Assembly (NCBI RefSeq): GCF_002234675.1
Contig: NC_019877.2
Span: 341,001 to 405,000, forward strand
Source: Oryzias latipes
Taxonomy: Eukaryota > Chordata > Actinopteri > Beloniformes > Adrianichthyidae
Length of the DNA stretch: 64,000 nt
Direction: 5' to 3'
A model generated the notes under the pieces. The model was not told the origin of the DNA and made no database searches. It worked only from the letters and a program-made list of their open reading frames with translations. Shown here one piece after another: positions 54,101 through 63,680 of this stretch. Numbering within the stretch: position 1 is the stretch's first letter; each line of letters begins with the position of its first letter. Both the position numbers and the translations under genes were made by a program.

Positions 54101-57100
54101 CTCTCCAAACTGTTGGTTTGTTGTAGATTGGTTCATCCCAATCTGACCCTGGTGTCCTTAGACAGCTCTTTGGTTTTTGTTGTAGTGGAGAAGTTACAGT
54201 CTGACTGTTCAGGCTGTGGACAGGTGTCTCTGTCCAGGTAACCAGTGGAGGAGAGAAGAACTTCTTAAAGAAGAAGAAGCTGGTCTTTGTTGTTTGCAGG
54301 TGCAAATCCTTCTTTTCTGCTCCATTCAACAAATTCATTCATTCTAAATCAAATGATGGGATTTCCTGAATTCTTTTTTCAGTTTTGTCTCTGACAGTTA
54401 GTGTGAACATCACAGACCAAAAAAAAAAATCTTTTTTAGTGGAACAACTACAATTACTTTTTGCCTTTAAGGAAGTTTTGTCCATAAATTAATCGGAATA
54501 CTTTCCCCTTTGAGGTTTGAATCAGTTGAGAGTTTTTTGTTCACATTCATAGAATCAGATTTGAGATCATTTTCAGAAAAAGGTTAAAACTCTGTTGTTT
54601 CAATGGTCAAACTGGAAACCATTTGTTTCTTTACTAAAGTCACACAGAGGGATGGAGGTCAGGGGTCTGCTGCTTCTAACGGCCTAGATCTGGACCTGCA
54701 CTGAGACCAGCTCAGAAATATAACAATGGGAACCATAAAACATTTAATGAACTCCTTTAGTCTTCCTGCATCTTATTGAAGAACGGAGAAAAGAGGAGGA
54801 GGAGACGATATGAAACCATTTTTTCAGAATCCAGTCTGAGCTTCTTCTTTGGAGCTGGAGGAGTTTTTAAGTTCAGCATTCAGTTCCTCTAAAAAGATGG
54901 GGGAGAAGCAGCTTAGCCACTATGAGTGAGATCCTCCGTGTTAAAGCCGATCGGACATGGAGGCTCTGCTGGGAGACAGACCGGCTCAGATGGTCCGATG
55001 ACACCGTTTGTCTTCAAACTGATGCTAGAGATCAGAGGACCTGCTGCTCTTTCATGAAGTCCTGGCAAACACTGCCCTCTAGTGGTCAGAGGTGGTAGCT
55101 TTCACTCCTGTCCTCTGGTTTCCAGGGCGACGTGAAGGGTTACCTCCGGAGCTGCAGGGCAAACGAGAGCATGGCCCCGGAGCCGCTGATCCTGCAGCGG
55201 ATGGCGTGCGACATCGCGGCGGGACTCCTGCATCTGCACAAACACAACTTCACCCACAGGTAGCTGCTCACACGCCAACATCACTGCAGCAGGTGAGGCG
55301 GGAACCCGGGAACTTCACGGCCACTTCCTGAAACAATATCCTGGTGCTGCCCGAGTGCGGCTCACAGACTCCAGCATCAGTGATTTTGTTGCAGGCGGTG
55401 GCCACGCCTCCGTTCCAGGTCCACCAAAGACACAGGAGTTAGTTTAGTCTGAAGTCAGTCTGTTGTTGCATCTACATCCCATAAACATGCTCTGCAAACA
55501 GTGAGGAGGTGCTGACTGGTTTGTATCTGCTTCATCAGCGACCTGGCCCTCAGGAACTGCCTGCTGACTGCTGACGTCTCTGTGAAGATTGGAGATTATG
55601 GTCTGGCACACAGCAAGTACAAGGTAGACCTGATGAGCTTTTCTAGAACGTTTGACTCTACGTTCATATTTAACCATAAATGTTTCCTCAGGACGATTAC
55701 TTTGTGACATCGGATCAAGTGTTTGTTCCGCTGCGATGGATCGCTCCAGAGCTGCTGGACGAGGTTCATGGAAACCTGCTGGTGGCTGATCAGAACCAAC
55801 AGAGCAACATCTGGTACACGGGCCACACGCCAATCATGTAGACAGAGGAAATGTTTTGATCTGAGCTTTGAAGGCCTTTTCTTTGTATAAATGCGAACAA
55901 TTCTGTTTTTCTCAGTCAGATTAGTCTGGCTAACATTAAACCAATGTTGGCAAACATCTCATCAGACGGTGTTTGAACAGAAAAACACATACAGTTGTGG
56001 AGTGATCTCGTCCGCTCATTTTAACATAAACAGTGTTAACCAGCATTCATAAAGGAGCAAAGCATGCTGCTAATTGGAAACGGTGCTGCAGTACCATCGT
56101 TACATGCTAGAGGCCACCGTTGAGTCAAATGTTTGCATCGTTGTTGATTGACGCATACTCGTCCATTTTTGATGGTATGTCCAGGTCTCTTGGCGTGACC
56201 CTCTGGGAGATGTTTGAACTGGGAAACCAGCCTTACAGACACTACTCGGACAGACAGGTGCTGACCTACGTGGTGAGGGACCAGCAGCTGCGCCTGCCCA
56301 AACCGCTGCTCAAAGTACCGCTAGCCGAGCGCTGGTGAGTCACACGCTGACATCTGAGAAGAAACACATAGTCTGACAAACCTAACCCGGGTAACTTTAA
56401 TGATTGTGATCTTTCAGGTGTCCTATTGTAAAATAAATCTGCACCTTTTGAGTGTCTCGTTCTTTGGCCCCCCAGGTATGAGGTGATGCAGTTCTGCTGG
56501 CTTCAGCCTGATCAGAGACCAAATGCAGAGGAAGTGCACTTGCTGCTCAGCTACCTGTGTGCCAAGGGGGCCAACGAGGCCGAGGAAGACTTTGAGAGAC
56601 GCTGGAACTCCATGCGCCCCAATACTGGATGCAGCAGAAGCACCTCTGCAATGAGCCGAGAACACTGTGTGTCAAACTCCTCCTCCTTTCCTCTGCTGGA
56701 GCAGTTTGTGTCGGGTGACGGGTACCACTCCGAGTCAGGAGACGACGTCCTGACAGTCACAGAGACCAGCCAAGGCCTGAACTTTGAGTACAAATGGGAA
56801 CAAGCTCGAGCAGAGCAGCCGTTCATAGCCTCCCACTCCTCCAGTTCTTTGAGCCTGGCAAGTCGGCACTGTCAGGAGGCATTCTACCCACCAGGGGGCA
56901 TAGTTGGAGGCTGTCCTCTGGAGAGCCTTAACCGTGGAATTTCTCCTTCTTACTATCAAGCCAAACACATCCATGCTCCAAGTGTGCTCCCGGTCCTCAG
57001 CGCTCACAGCCCCTCTGTGAGCAGTGAATATTACATCCGCATTGAGGAGCCGGTAGACTGCAACATTGATCCGGAATATACCATGGGTTCTTACAGTCCA

Positions 57101-60100
57101 GACTATCCAGGCAGTGCCGGGAGCTTCATGACTGGCAGTGCAGAGTCAGGTGAGTGCATGACCTGCCCCTTGCAGACAGAAAACATGGGTCCATACTGGT
57201 CTTCAGAGGTCCACAAAACCGATCTGTACGACTCCAACGACTCAAGTCCAGCCATCTCCCTGACCATGGAGCCACTTTTAGGACAAGTGTCCGACAGCAG
57301 CCCCCTACAACCCTGGGAGTCCAGTCACTATGTGTCCTACAAAAACCAAGATGGGGGCTACTACTATGAGCCCTCACCGCCTTTAGGAGTAGACCACTAT
57401 CTGCTTGGAAATGAGCATCATCAGGAAAGTTGGGGGTCCAGAAGTCTCCGTCAGGCTCTGGGTGAGATGGAGTCCTCACCTGTCAGCTCACGCCAACGGA
57501 CTTACAGAGATTCCTACTTGGACACAAGTCAGACGTCTATCCTGGGAAAGACCGTGACGGGGGGCTACTACGACATGATGGGCTCTCTGAGGAAGACCAT
57601 GCCCAGCCACACCGGGCACAACAGCCACTCTGTTAGCATCAACATGGAGACCCAGGGGGCTCTCTTCATTGGACACAGGGAGAGTGACTCAGAGGAGGAC
57701 GAGGATGACATCTTCATCGAGAGACACAGCTGTAACACTTGGCCTTCGAAGCACCGCCACTCCAGTGCGAGTCACCACAGGCGAGCCAGTCACAGCTGCA
57801 GACAGGACGCCTATGCCGACTTCCACTACACCATGCCAAGTACGGACATCGAAGACTCCTGGCCGGAGGACCACAACCTGGTCTTCCACTCTCTGCCAAA
57901 ACCCATCGACTACCTTGAGCCGCATCAGGTGAAAGACAACAGTGCCTGCCTGAGTCTGACCAACCCCATGGTACCATCTGACAACTGTAACGCCTACATC
58001 TACTTGTGCCGTGAAGTGGACACTCAGCCAGAGTCTAGAGATTGCTGCCACCCTCAGTTTGTAGACCCTCTCACTGGCCTGTTGGTGAGAAACAACAGCT
58101 TTTGTCCCAGCTACAGTCACAGCAGCTACCTTACTGATAAAGCCACGGACATCCCAAACAACGAAGAGCTGATCAATCTGTCACCGGCTCCTGGAGGTCC
58201 CATTGTGTCTAAACCTGCCCCAAAGAAGCCGGAGGACAGTGAAGAGCAATACGCTGATCTCTCAGCTGATAAAACACCGCTCAAAGAGAATAGGGATGGA
58301 CCAATCAAAGAAAAGATAATGCAGAAACCACCAGAGCCTAGACTAGAGGAGGTGGCCCTGACCATGACCAAAGCTACTCCACCTCCTCCAGACAACATGC
58401 ATGTGATGGTGGCCCTTATGGATCCTCAGTCAGAGATCAGTCCTAGTGCGGACAGCGGCATGGAGCGGCGGGGCTCAACTGTAAGCCTTGCTGACATCCT
58501 GGACTGCAGCGATGAAGATGACACCACGGATGAAATCACGGATGTCACTTCCGGCATCTTTGTCGACGAATGCTCAGAGCTGAATTCTTCTCCTGCCATC
58601 AAGTCCCTGCAGAAGCAAATCGGAACTCCAGACTCCATGGACTCCATGGACCTGCTGTCTGTTGCTGGCTCTTGTGAAGGTCTCAGCCCTGCATCCTCTC
58701 GTCCCTCTAGTTCACCTAAAGCCATGGACAGCGGCTATGACACCGAGAATAACGAGAGTCCTGAGTTCGTCCCAAAAGAGTCCCATGAACAATGGCCTTC
58801 ATCTCAGGGAAAGCCAGCCCTTGAAACCAGTCTGGAGGAGGATGAAGAGGGGCATGACCCAGAAGACGCTTTATTCAACGACGATGACGATTTGAAAGCC
58901 TCAGGCGCTCTTCAACCACTAAGCGATAAGACTCCATACCGAGACTCTGCCTACTTCTCAGATTACGAGAATGATAGACAAAGTAGAGAGGAGGAAGAGG
59001 TGAGTGAACAGAATGACAGCGAGAAAGAGGGGGGGCAAATAAAAGAGGAGGAACCCAAAGTCGATGTTGACCTGAAGCTCCAAGCAGAATCCTCTTCTCC
59101 AGAGATCCGGGAACAACTGTTCGAGGAAAACCCCCGGCATGAAGAAGAGGGGTCCCCTCAGGGGCTCTCTGACTCCTCAGCAGAGGGATTACTGGATGAA
59201 TGGCCGTCCCACGAGGAGACCTCGTCCATGGGAGACTGGGCAGCAGAGGTCGTTGGAGCCATGGAGGAAGCCATCGGCGCCCTGAACGGAGACTGTTCTA
59301 CTGCTTTTAAAGCTGATGACAGAAAGAAAGAGGAGCATAAAACATCCATTCAAGCTTCAGAAACAAACGAGGAGACACCCGTGAAATCAAGTCAAAACAG
59401 GCCGTCGGGGACATCCGGTGAACACCCCCACGTCCTGCCCAAAGACGAGGTGGCCTTGCAGCACACGGCACATGCCAGACGGTTCCTCTGTTCATCAACG
59501 CCGCCACCGTCCACTCCTCCTGCAACAGAGGGAAGAACGTGTCCGGCTGAAGGAGAAGAGGCTGACGAGGAGGACGGAGACACGGAAGACAGCGACGAGT
59601 CGGACGAGGAGCTACGAACGTACAGCGTGCAGGAGCAGAGTGGGGGGGAGGACAGCGAGGACGAGTGCCATAGGGTGCCCATCGTGGTGAGCGACTGCAG
59701 CGAGGCCCGGCTGCGCAGCCTCCTCAGGAAGCCAACGCCGCTGACAGCAGACAACCTGGAGGAGGAGCTGGCGCGCAAGACGAAAACAGTGACCTTCTTT
59801 GACAACGTTACCGTCTACCTGTTTGACCAGGTGAGAGCACACTACTTTAACTACATTTGTCATTAGAAACAAAGCTTGTATTCCATGTATTTGGCATCAG
59901 GCAGTACAGAGCCTTTGTGCTATTTTCTTTTTTTTTTGGTGGAATAAGTATACAATCTCACACAGGTTGGAACAAATATATAAGTAGTGGGGAGTAGAGA
60001 AAATAGGAATGTACAATGACAAATTAAAGTTGTAAGTGGCTTTGCATCGCAGACGCTACCCACCCCCACCAACGGCTTTTCTGTTAGTTTTATCTTCATT

Positions 60101-61229
60101 GCAACATTTTACTTTTTGCTCACCTTGGTTTATTTACAGGTCTATGTCATTTTTAGAAGAACTTGCTAAGTATATTTTTGCATCACCTTGGCAAAGGACG
60201 TTTGTTTTTGTTGACCACGCCCACATTCCAAATATTTCCATGTTGTATGTCATATAGTTTCAGCTTGAGCCAATGATTCATGTATTACATGAATATTCCA
60301 GCAAAAAATGTTCAAGCAAGAGGCAAACACCACAAAGGAGTTTTGTCGTATTGTGAAACCTTCCTCTAGTGGTCTTTGGGAAAACTGCAACCTTTTGTTT
60401 TTCTTTTTTTTTTCTCTTCTTGTGCAGTAAATGCAGCCCCACACTGATGGTTTCCAAACACTTATTTTTCTTCTGACTTTATGGATAAATTGACTGATCT
60501 TGAGTGAGACCGAAGACTTTGGAAAAAATGAAGAGTTTCTGTCCGTTAGCATCTTTTATATGCTTCTTTCTTTGCTCAAACTCAACCTTTCTACTGTGGA
60601 ACCACCAGGAGAGCCCGACGAAAGAGCTGACTGAGCACATCCTCACTTCAGGGACGGAGGACCAAAGCTCTGGAGGACAAACCCAGGAGAAGCTGAACGC
60701 CTCTGATGACTCCTCAGACGGAAACATCTCCGAGGAGAGTGAGTACTTTTTCACTTTCACTGTAAAGGTTTCTGAAACATCGGCCGGTTCTCACCGTTTT
60801 TCTGTCAGGCGGAGGCTTTGAGTGGGATGATGATTTTACCCTCCACCCTCTGCCGACATCCTCCACCGTCAATGACTCCCCCCCACCGCAGTCCTTCACC
60901 AAAACCCCAGACCCAAAACCGCCCGTGCAGTTGTCCCGCTTCACGGTGTCTCCGTCCAGTGTGTCCCGTTTCTCACGCTTCTCCATTACCCACATCTCTG
61001 ACTCGGATGTGGAGTCAGCTGGAGGTTGGTTTCAGCTTCAGCTTGGAGCTTTTCTTTAAACACCAATGACACACGCAGTGTTTTTTCTGATCAGTGTTTT
61101 CAGTGTTTGAGCATGACAGAATAACTGGTTTACATCGGAGTGTCATCTGCATATATGATGCTTTTCATGTTTAAAACGGTATTACTGCTTTGTTTTGCAG
61201 GAAGCAGTGAGGATGGAGACAAAGAGTGA
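30241..61229 (+). CDS. aatk: Apoptosis-associated / lemur tyrosine kinase 1, 14 coding exons
   Basis: Joining 14 exons gives 4,860 coding bases and 1,619 residues, all junctions GT-AG and in frame. Order: short hydrophobic N-terminus, membrane segment (about 39-61) followed by KRRR, kinase domain (about 131-404), and a long acidic tail. Kinase landmarks: GHGWFG loop (138-143), VVVK (Lys162), HSD (257-259, as in other LMTKs, replacing HRD), DYG (277-279, replacing DFG) and APE (304-306). Tail blocks typical of AATK include [41 protein letters not shown] and [13 protein letters not shown] (1480-1484) fits an RVxF PP1-docking motif. The C-terminus [12 protein letters not shown] matches AATK rather than LMTK2 or LMTK3. 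AATK is a membrane-anchored kinase of neurons, linked to endosome trafficking and neurite growth. Teleosts may keep two copies; which one this is was not decided. Confidence 0.93.
31075..31333 (+). mobile_element. tRNA-derived SINE
   Basis: The head (from about 31097) has an A box TAGCTCGGTTGG (31103-31114) and a B box GGTTCGATTCC (31146-31156). The body has GGGATGGGTCAAATGCGGAG, common in fish SINEs, and the element ends in a TAAAATATAAATAAA-type tail. It is in the sense orientation of aatk. Confidence 0.75.
32212..32985. repeat. 12-bp minisatellite
   Basis: About 64 units of GGTCAGCWCYRW (mainly GGTCAGCTCTGT, GGTCAGCACCAA, GGTCAGCACCAT, GGTCAGCACTGT). Since 12 is a multiple of three and no unit makes a stop, long frames appear on both strands; they are not genes. 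Confidence 0.95.
34480..34560. repeat. C-run and G-run pair
   Basis: A C10 at about 34474-34483 and a G18 at 34543-34560 lie about 60 bases apart in aatk intron 1. Confidence 0.7.
35530..36040. repeat. 17-bp minisatellite
   Basis: About 30 units of GGGACAGAGGGGCAGCT or ...GCG. The minus strand reads [13 protein letters not shown] in every frame; this is a repeat artefact. Confidence 0.95.
36776..36816. repeat. Short 15-bp tandem repeat
   Basis: Three copies of GATGTCATCGGT-type units (15-base period), each with a TGATGTCATC core that resembles an ATF/CRE half-palindrome. Confidence 0.75.
37928..37941 (-). promoter_or_regulatory. CTCF-like motif (full core match)
   Basis: The minus strand reads CCAGCAGGTGGCAG, fitting every position of CCASYAGRKGGCRS. 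It lies in aatk intron 1, in the opposite orientation to the motif at 27164. Confidence 0.5.
38685..38952. repeat. 12-bp minisatellite
   Basis: About 22 units of GCAGACGGTCCT, GCAGGCGGTTCT or GCTGATGGTTCT. Frames that read VLQTVLQ or TVCRTACR are artefacts. Confidence 0.95.
42089..42122. repeat. (TG)n microsatellite
   Basis: About 17 uninterrupted TG units in aatk intron 1, 312 bases before exon 2. Confidence 0.9.
42434..42567 (+). CDS. aatk: aatk exon 2
   Basis: Residues 26-70: [10 protein letters not shown], the membrane segment ([12 protein letters not shown]...LACLCC) and the basic KRRR stop-transfer. Acceptor CCTGCAG, donor AAG|GTGCGT. Confidence 0.95.
42616..43070. repeat. 22-bp minisatellite just after exon 2
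   Basis: About 20 units of CCATCATGGTGGAGGCGGGG (22-base period; CATCATGG and CATTATGG variants alternate). It starts about 50 bases after the exon 2 donor. Frames reading [10 protein letters not shown] are artefacts. Confidence 0.95.
43165..43360. repeat. Degenerate ~30-bp repeat
   Basis: Five to six loose copies of a unit with TTAAACCACGCCCAYMAT follow the 22-bp array. Confidence 0.5.
43921..44063. repeat. (AAGAG)n pentanucleotide tract
   Basis: About 28 perfect units, a pure purine strand over about 140 bases. Mirror-symmetric purine tracts of this type can form triplex DNA. Confidence 0.95.
44139..44184. repeat. Perfect 21-bp hairpin
   Basis: 44139-44159 is the exact reverse complement of 44164-44184, around the four-base loop AGTC. 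It follows a G18 run (44111-44128). No gene or terminator role is indicated in this intron. Confidence 0.9.
44299..44398. repeat. 17-bp tandem repeat
   Basis: About six units of CCCGCCTCCACCCTAAA, decaying at the right end. Confidence 0.9.
46276..46417 (+). CDS. aatk: aatk exon 3
   Basis: Residues 71-117 plus one base: [14 protein letters not shown] and [15 protein letters not shown], juxtamembrane blocks conserved in AATK. Acceptor TGCTGCAG, donor CCG|GTGAGT. Confidence 0.95.
47005..47018 (-). promoter_or_regulatory. CTCF-like motif (one mismatch)
   Basis: The minus strand reads CCAGCAGGCGGCAC; C replaces G/T at position 9 of the core. Confidence 0.3.
50826..51995. repeat. 8-bp minisatellite, 1.17 kb
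   Basis: About 145 units of GGTCTGAG, GGTCTGAA or GGTCTGGA. There is higher-order order: GAG-rich blocks on the left, GGA/GAA alternation on the right. It ends about 565 bases before exon 4. Confidence 0.95.
52562..52641 (+). CDS. aatk: aatk exon 4
   Basis: Residues 118-144: [20 protein letters not shown] and the glycine loop GHGWFGK. Acceptor TCTCCAG, donor AAG|GTGAGT. Confidence 0.95.
52734..52852 (+). CDS. aatk: aatk exon 5
   Basis: Residues 145-183 plus two bases; contains the ATP-binding lysine (VVVKELKAS, Lys162) and the helix C segment. Donor CG|GTACAC is weak but phase-correct. Confidence 0.93.
53056..53143 (+). CDS. aatk: aatk exon 6
   Basis: Residues 184-213: [19 protein letters not shown] and VMEFCPL, the kinase hinge. 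Acceptor TCCACAG, donor CTG|GTGAGC. Confidence 0.95.
53205..54425 (-). mobile_element. Tc1-like DNA transposon relic
   Basis: Inverted ends are recognisable: about 53217-53268 (ACTGTGAGACAGAATATTTG, then GAATCCAGAAAATCCC) against 54358-54408 (GGGATTTCCTGAATTC, then TTTTGTCTCTGACAGTTAG). The transposase is on the minus strand and broken. The 5' leader region (54060-54240) also resembles Tc1 leaders. The element sits in aatk intron 6, antisense to the gene. Outermost boundaries are approximate. Confidence 0.8.
53370..53848 (-). pseudogene. Broken Tc1-like transposase
   Basis: The minus strand reads [19 protein letters not shown], then [20 protein letters not shown] and [17 protein letters not shown], the central DDE domain, with the first Asp kept. 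A frame shift separates the next part, which reads [15 protein letters not shown] and [12 protein letters not shown]; the region of the catalytic Glu (normally ENLW) is in another frame. The N-terminal DNA-binding half is mostly lost. Confidence 0.8.
55072..55085 (-). promoter_or_regulatory. CTCF-like motif (full core match)
   Basis: The minus strand reads CCACTAGAGGGCAG, fitting every position of the core. It lies about 40 bases before aatk exon 7. Confidence 0.5.
55126..55259 (+). CDS. aatk: aatk exon 7
   Basis: Residues 214-257 plus two bases: [20 protein letters not shown], then [18 protein letters not shown], leading into the catalytic loop. Donor CAG|GTAGCT. Confidence 0.95.
55319..55403 (+). 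ncRNA. mir338: mir-338 precursor in aatk intron 7
   Basis: The 3' arm (55370-55391) agrees in all 22 bases with miR-338-3p as I know it (begins TCCAGCATCAGTG). The 5' arm (from 55332) begins AACAATATCCTGGTGCTG, as in miR-338-5p, then differs after base 18. The arms pair around a loop of about 20 bases, and the stem base is closed by GGCCAC/GTGGCC. miR-338 is known to lie in an AATK intron in mammals, so the setting confirms both calls. It acts with its host in neurons and in oligodendrocyte maturation (known from other vertebrates). An antisense precursor (miR-3065 in human) is possible from the same hairpin. Confidence 0.95.
55539..55623 (+). CDS. aatk: aatk exon 8
   Basis: Residues 258-286: completes HSD, then [20 protein letters not shown], with the DYG metal-binding motif. 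Donor AAG|GTAGAC. Confidence 0.95.
55692..55813 (+). CDS. aatk: aatk exon 9
   Basis: Residues 287-326 plus two bases: activation segment [20 protein letters not shown]. Donor TG|GTACAC. Confidence 0.95.
56185..56334 (+). CDS. aatk: aatk exon 10
   Basis: Residues 327-376 plus two bases: [20 protein letters not shown], then [19 protein letters not shown], the lower kinase lobe. Donor TG|GTGAGT. Confidence 0.95.
56476..59830 (+). CDS. aatk: aatk exon 11 (large tail exon)
   Basis: Residues 377-1495 in one 3,355-base exon. It ends the kinase domain ([13 protein letters not shown]) and encodes most of the acidic, Ser/Pro-rich tail, ending in [17 protein letters not shown] single giant tail exon is typical for LMTK genes. 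The start is set by the CCCCCCAG acceptor; an ATG inside the exon is not needed. Confidence 0.96.
56888..56900 (+). promoter_or_regulatory. CTCF-like motif inside aatk coding exon 11 (one mismatch)
   Basis: CCACCAGGGGGCA fits the first 13 core positions; base 14 is T rather than G/C. It overlaps codons for PPGG, so chance from coding constraint is possible. Confidence 0.25.
60609..60738 (+). CDS. aatk: aatk exon 12
   Basis: Residues 1496-1538 plus one base: [11 protein letters not shown], conserved after YLFDQ in this family. Acceptor ACCACCAG, donor AGA|GTGAGT. Confidence 0.93.
60809..61024 (+). CDS. aatk: aatk exon 13
   Basis: Residues 1539-1610 plus one base: GGFEWDDDF, a Pro/Ser linker, then [14 protein letters not shown] and [14 protein letters not shown]. 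Donor GAG|GTTGGT. Confidence 0.93.
61201..61229 (+). CDS. aatk: aatk exon 14
   Basis: Residues 1611-1619 (GSSEDGDKE after the split codon) and stop TGA. The acceptor TTTTGCAG is good. The end resembles the SSEDG-type termini of LMTK proteins. Confidence 0.9.
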
Positions 61230-61567
61230 ACAGGAAGTGGAGAGCTTGACTTCAGCATGACTGTTCGGATACCAGAAACGAGCCGGTGCCTCTGAACGCT
61301 CCGTTCTACAGCAGAAAGAGAATCCACATAGTAAATCCACAGAGGACTAGTATTTATTGATAAAATGACGAGACCAGAAGAGACTTATTTTTTGGATCAA
61401 ACAGGAAATGAACGAGCAAACATCATGTTTACCGCCTTCTACTTTTTCCTGCAGAACGGGAGGGGGGGGGGTCACAAATGTTTGTCAACAGAAGATCAGT
61501 GCTTTAAAAAAACTGTACAGAATCACAGACTTTTTACCTTTCAGGAAATATTTTACGTGTATAATGT

Positions 61568-61573
61568 AATAAA
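61568..61573 (+). terminator. aatk: Candidate aatk polyadenylation signal
   Basis: AATAAA 340 bases after the stop codon. Longer 3' UTRs are common in LMTK genes, so this may be only the first site. Confidence 0.4.
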
Positions 61574-62739
61574 TTGTAGAAGTTTGACATATGAATAGTT
61601 AATATTGACTGGCCCAGGTGGAAAACATGGAGACTGTTAGCAAACGTCTGTTTCCTTTCCAGCTGGTCGGCTCAACAGCTCAATGACTTATGAGGTTTTG
61701 CTTTGTTGCATCAGGAATATTGTTTCTTATTTCCCATCTGAACCTTCTGAGAGCAGTGCATGCTTGGCTTCAACTCTTCAGATCAGTCCCTCAAACTGTC
61801 ACGTGTTCTGCCCTGTAGAAGAACTGCAGACAGGCCAGAGGAGATCGTTGGATGCAGCTGTTTTTGGACCAATACCGGTACTTCATCACATTGATGCAAA
61901 AGTCGTCTGAAACAGGTTTCACGGCCACAAGCGCAGAAAAAGTCGGTTTGGTTGAGAATTTGTCCGTTTGTGTTGTCACCAAAACATGAAGGAGAAATGT
62001 CAGTAAGCAGCCTGACGGAGCAAATCAAACATCTGGAGATCCGCTTCAGGTTCTGGTCGGGATGATAGGAAAAAACCCTGTGACTCGTCTGAGATGAACC
62101 TGCTTTCTTTAAATAGGTAGAAAGAAACTAAGGACCAGGTTTTAGAGCAAAGAGGGAGGGGGCGGAGCCTCAATATTGTCGGTTAAAAATCTTCCAACTT
62201 TTTTCTCAAAGTCATCAAGCTCAGTCAAATCTGAGCTGAAGGCTGTGGAGGATTTGAGGCTCCTTCCATCTTTAGAGGTGACTCTGAAAACAAACCTGTT
62301 TGGTGAAAGGTATGCCTTGCTTCAGTGATCTGTCAAAGTGACCTCATGACCCTGAATGGAGCGAAACGTCTGATGTCTGCAGTCCAGACACAAACATGAG
62401 GCCACTCTGCGGTCCAAACTTAGCTTTGGAAATAGCATTAGCATGCTACATTTAGCATCAGGCTGGATTGTTGCTTATCTCGTTTAGCATCTGCATGCTA
62501 ACAGGCGTGGGGAATGGAGTTTAAACATGCTAATGCTAGCATGCTAACAGGAAAAAAATGCCAAGAGGAAATATTTATAGACATAAAGCCGATCCAAATA
62601 TATTTTATTATTTATTGTTGCCCTTTAGACAAATGCAGAGTAAAATGCAATATATTTCAGATGAAAAGCTCCTTTCTGGAAAGTCTATTGTTTTTGTAAA
62701 ATGTTTTTGCCCTGAACTACGACGGAGTGCTGGGCCGCC

Positions 62740-63680
62740 ATAAAAGGAAAAAAAACTACATTTAGGAGAATAAAGTTTCAAATTAAGGGAAAACTTAAAA
62801 TTGACATAAACCATTTTCCAAATCCAAACTTTTACAACAATAAAGTTGTAAAATGAACTTATGTCTATAAAGACTCTCATTCATCCAGGTTGATTCCATC
62901 ATAGTAGTAGGTTTAGGGGCCGTCATCTGGACTCAGGTTTTAAAGTTGAAGACGTTTCACTTCTTATCCAAGAGGCTTTGTCAATTTGAATTGGATAAGA
63001 GGTGAAACGTCTTCCAACTTTAAAAACTAAGTCCAGATGACGGCCCCTAAACCTACTACTATTCTGGAACTTAGACAAATAAAAAGAAGAAAAAAAAGAA
63101 AATTAAGAATTTACCAAAAAAAATGGCAATAATTATGAGACAAAAGTTAAAACAAGAAAGTTATGAACTTAAAAGAAAATGAAAAATTGACAAGAATAAA
63201 GTTGTACAATTATGAGGGAAAAAAAGTTGCAATAAACGTTTCCAGAATAAAGTCTAAAAATTAAGAGAAACAGTTGACAATTTAAATTTTGAAAGAATAT
63301 TCACAAAATTATGAGAATAAAATCAACAAACTGGAATAAAGATGTAAATTTATGCTCCAAAAAGTTGTAATTTTACAAGAAAAAAGTCACTTTTTTGAAT
63401 AAAATGTTGTATTAAGCCTTTAAAATGTTTCAACGAAGATGATCGACATTTCCTGATTAACGTCTGTTTCAGACATTTAGAGAAATCGAATGGATGAATG
63501 AAGAATTTCAATAAATCTGCTTTAGTGTTTTATTAAATGTACAACTTTCTCTTTTTAAAATAGCAAGACTTTTTACTTGTAAAAATTCAAACAATGAAAT
63601 TATAAATTTATGATTTTATTCTTATCAAATCTTGACTTTTTCCTCATAATTTTATGACTTTTTTCCTCATATATTTACTT
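62740..63680. repeat. Degenerate AT-rich tandem motif region
   Basis: Recurrent GAATAAAGT, AAGTTGTAAA and ATTATGAGA phrases, spaced 20-30 bases apart, suggest an old decayed minisatellite, interrupted by the foldback element. Confidence 0.5.
62903..63060. repeat. Foldback element, 68-bp arms
   Basis: 62903-62970 pairs with 62992-63060 with few mismatches around a 21-base loop. The inner arms hold GTGAAACGTCTTC, a phrase found widely in fish repeats. No coding content. Confidence 0.85.

Noticed and set aside
57689..58120. Minus frames antisense to aatk exon 11
   Set aside because: Shadows of the coding strand; no independent signals.
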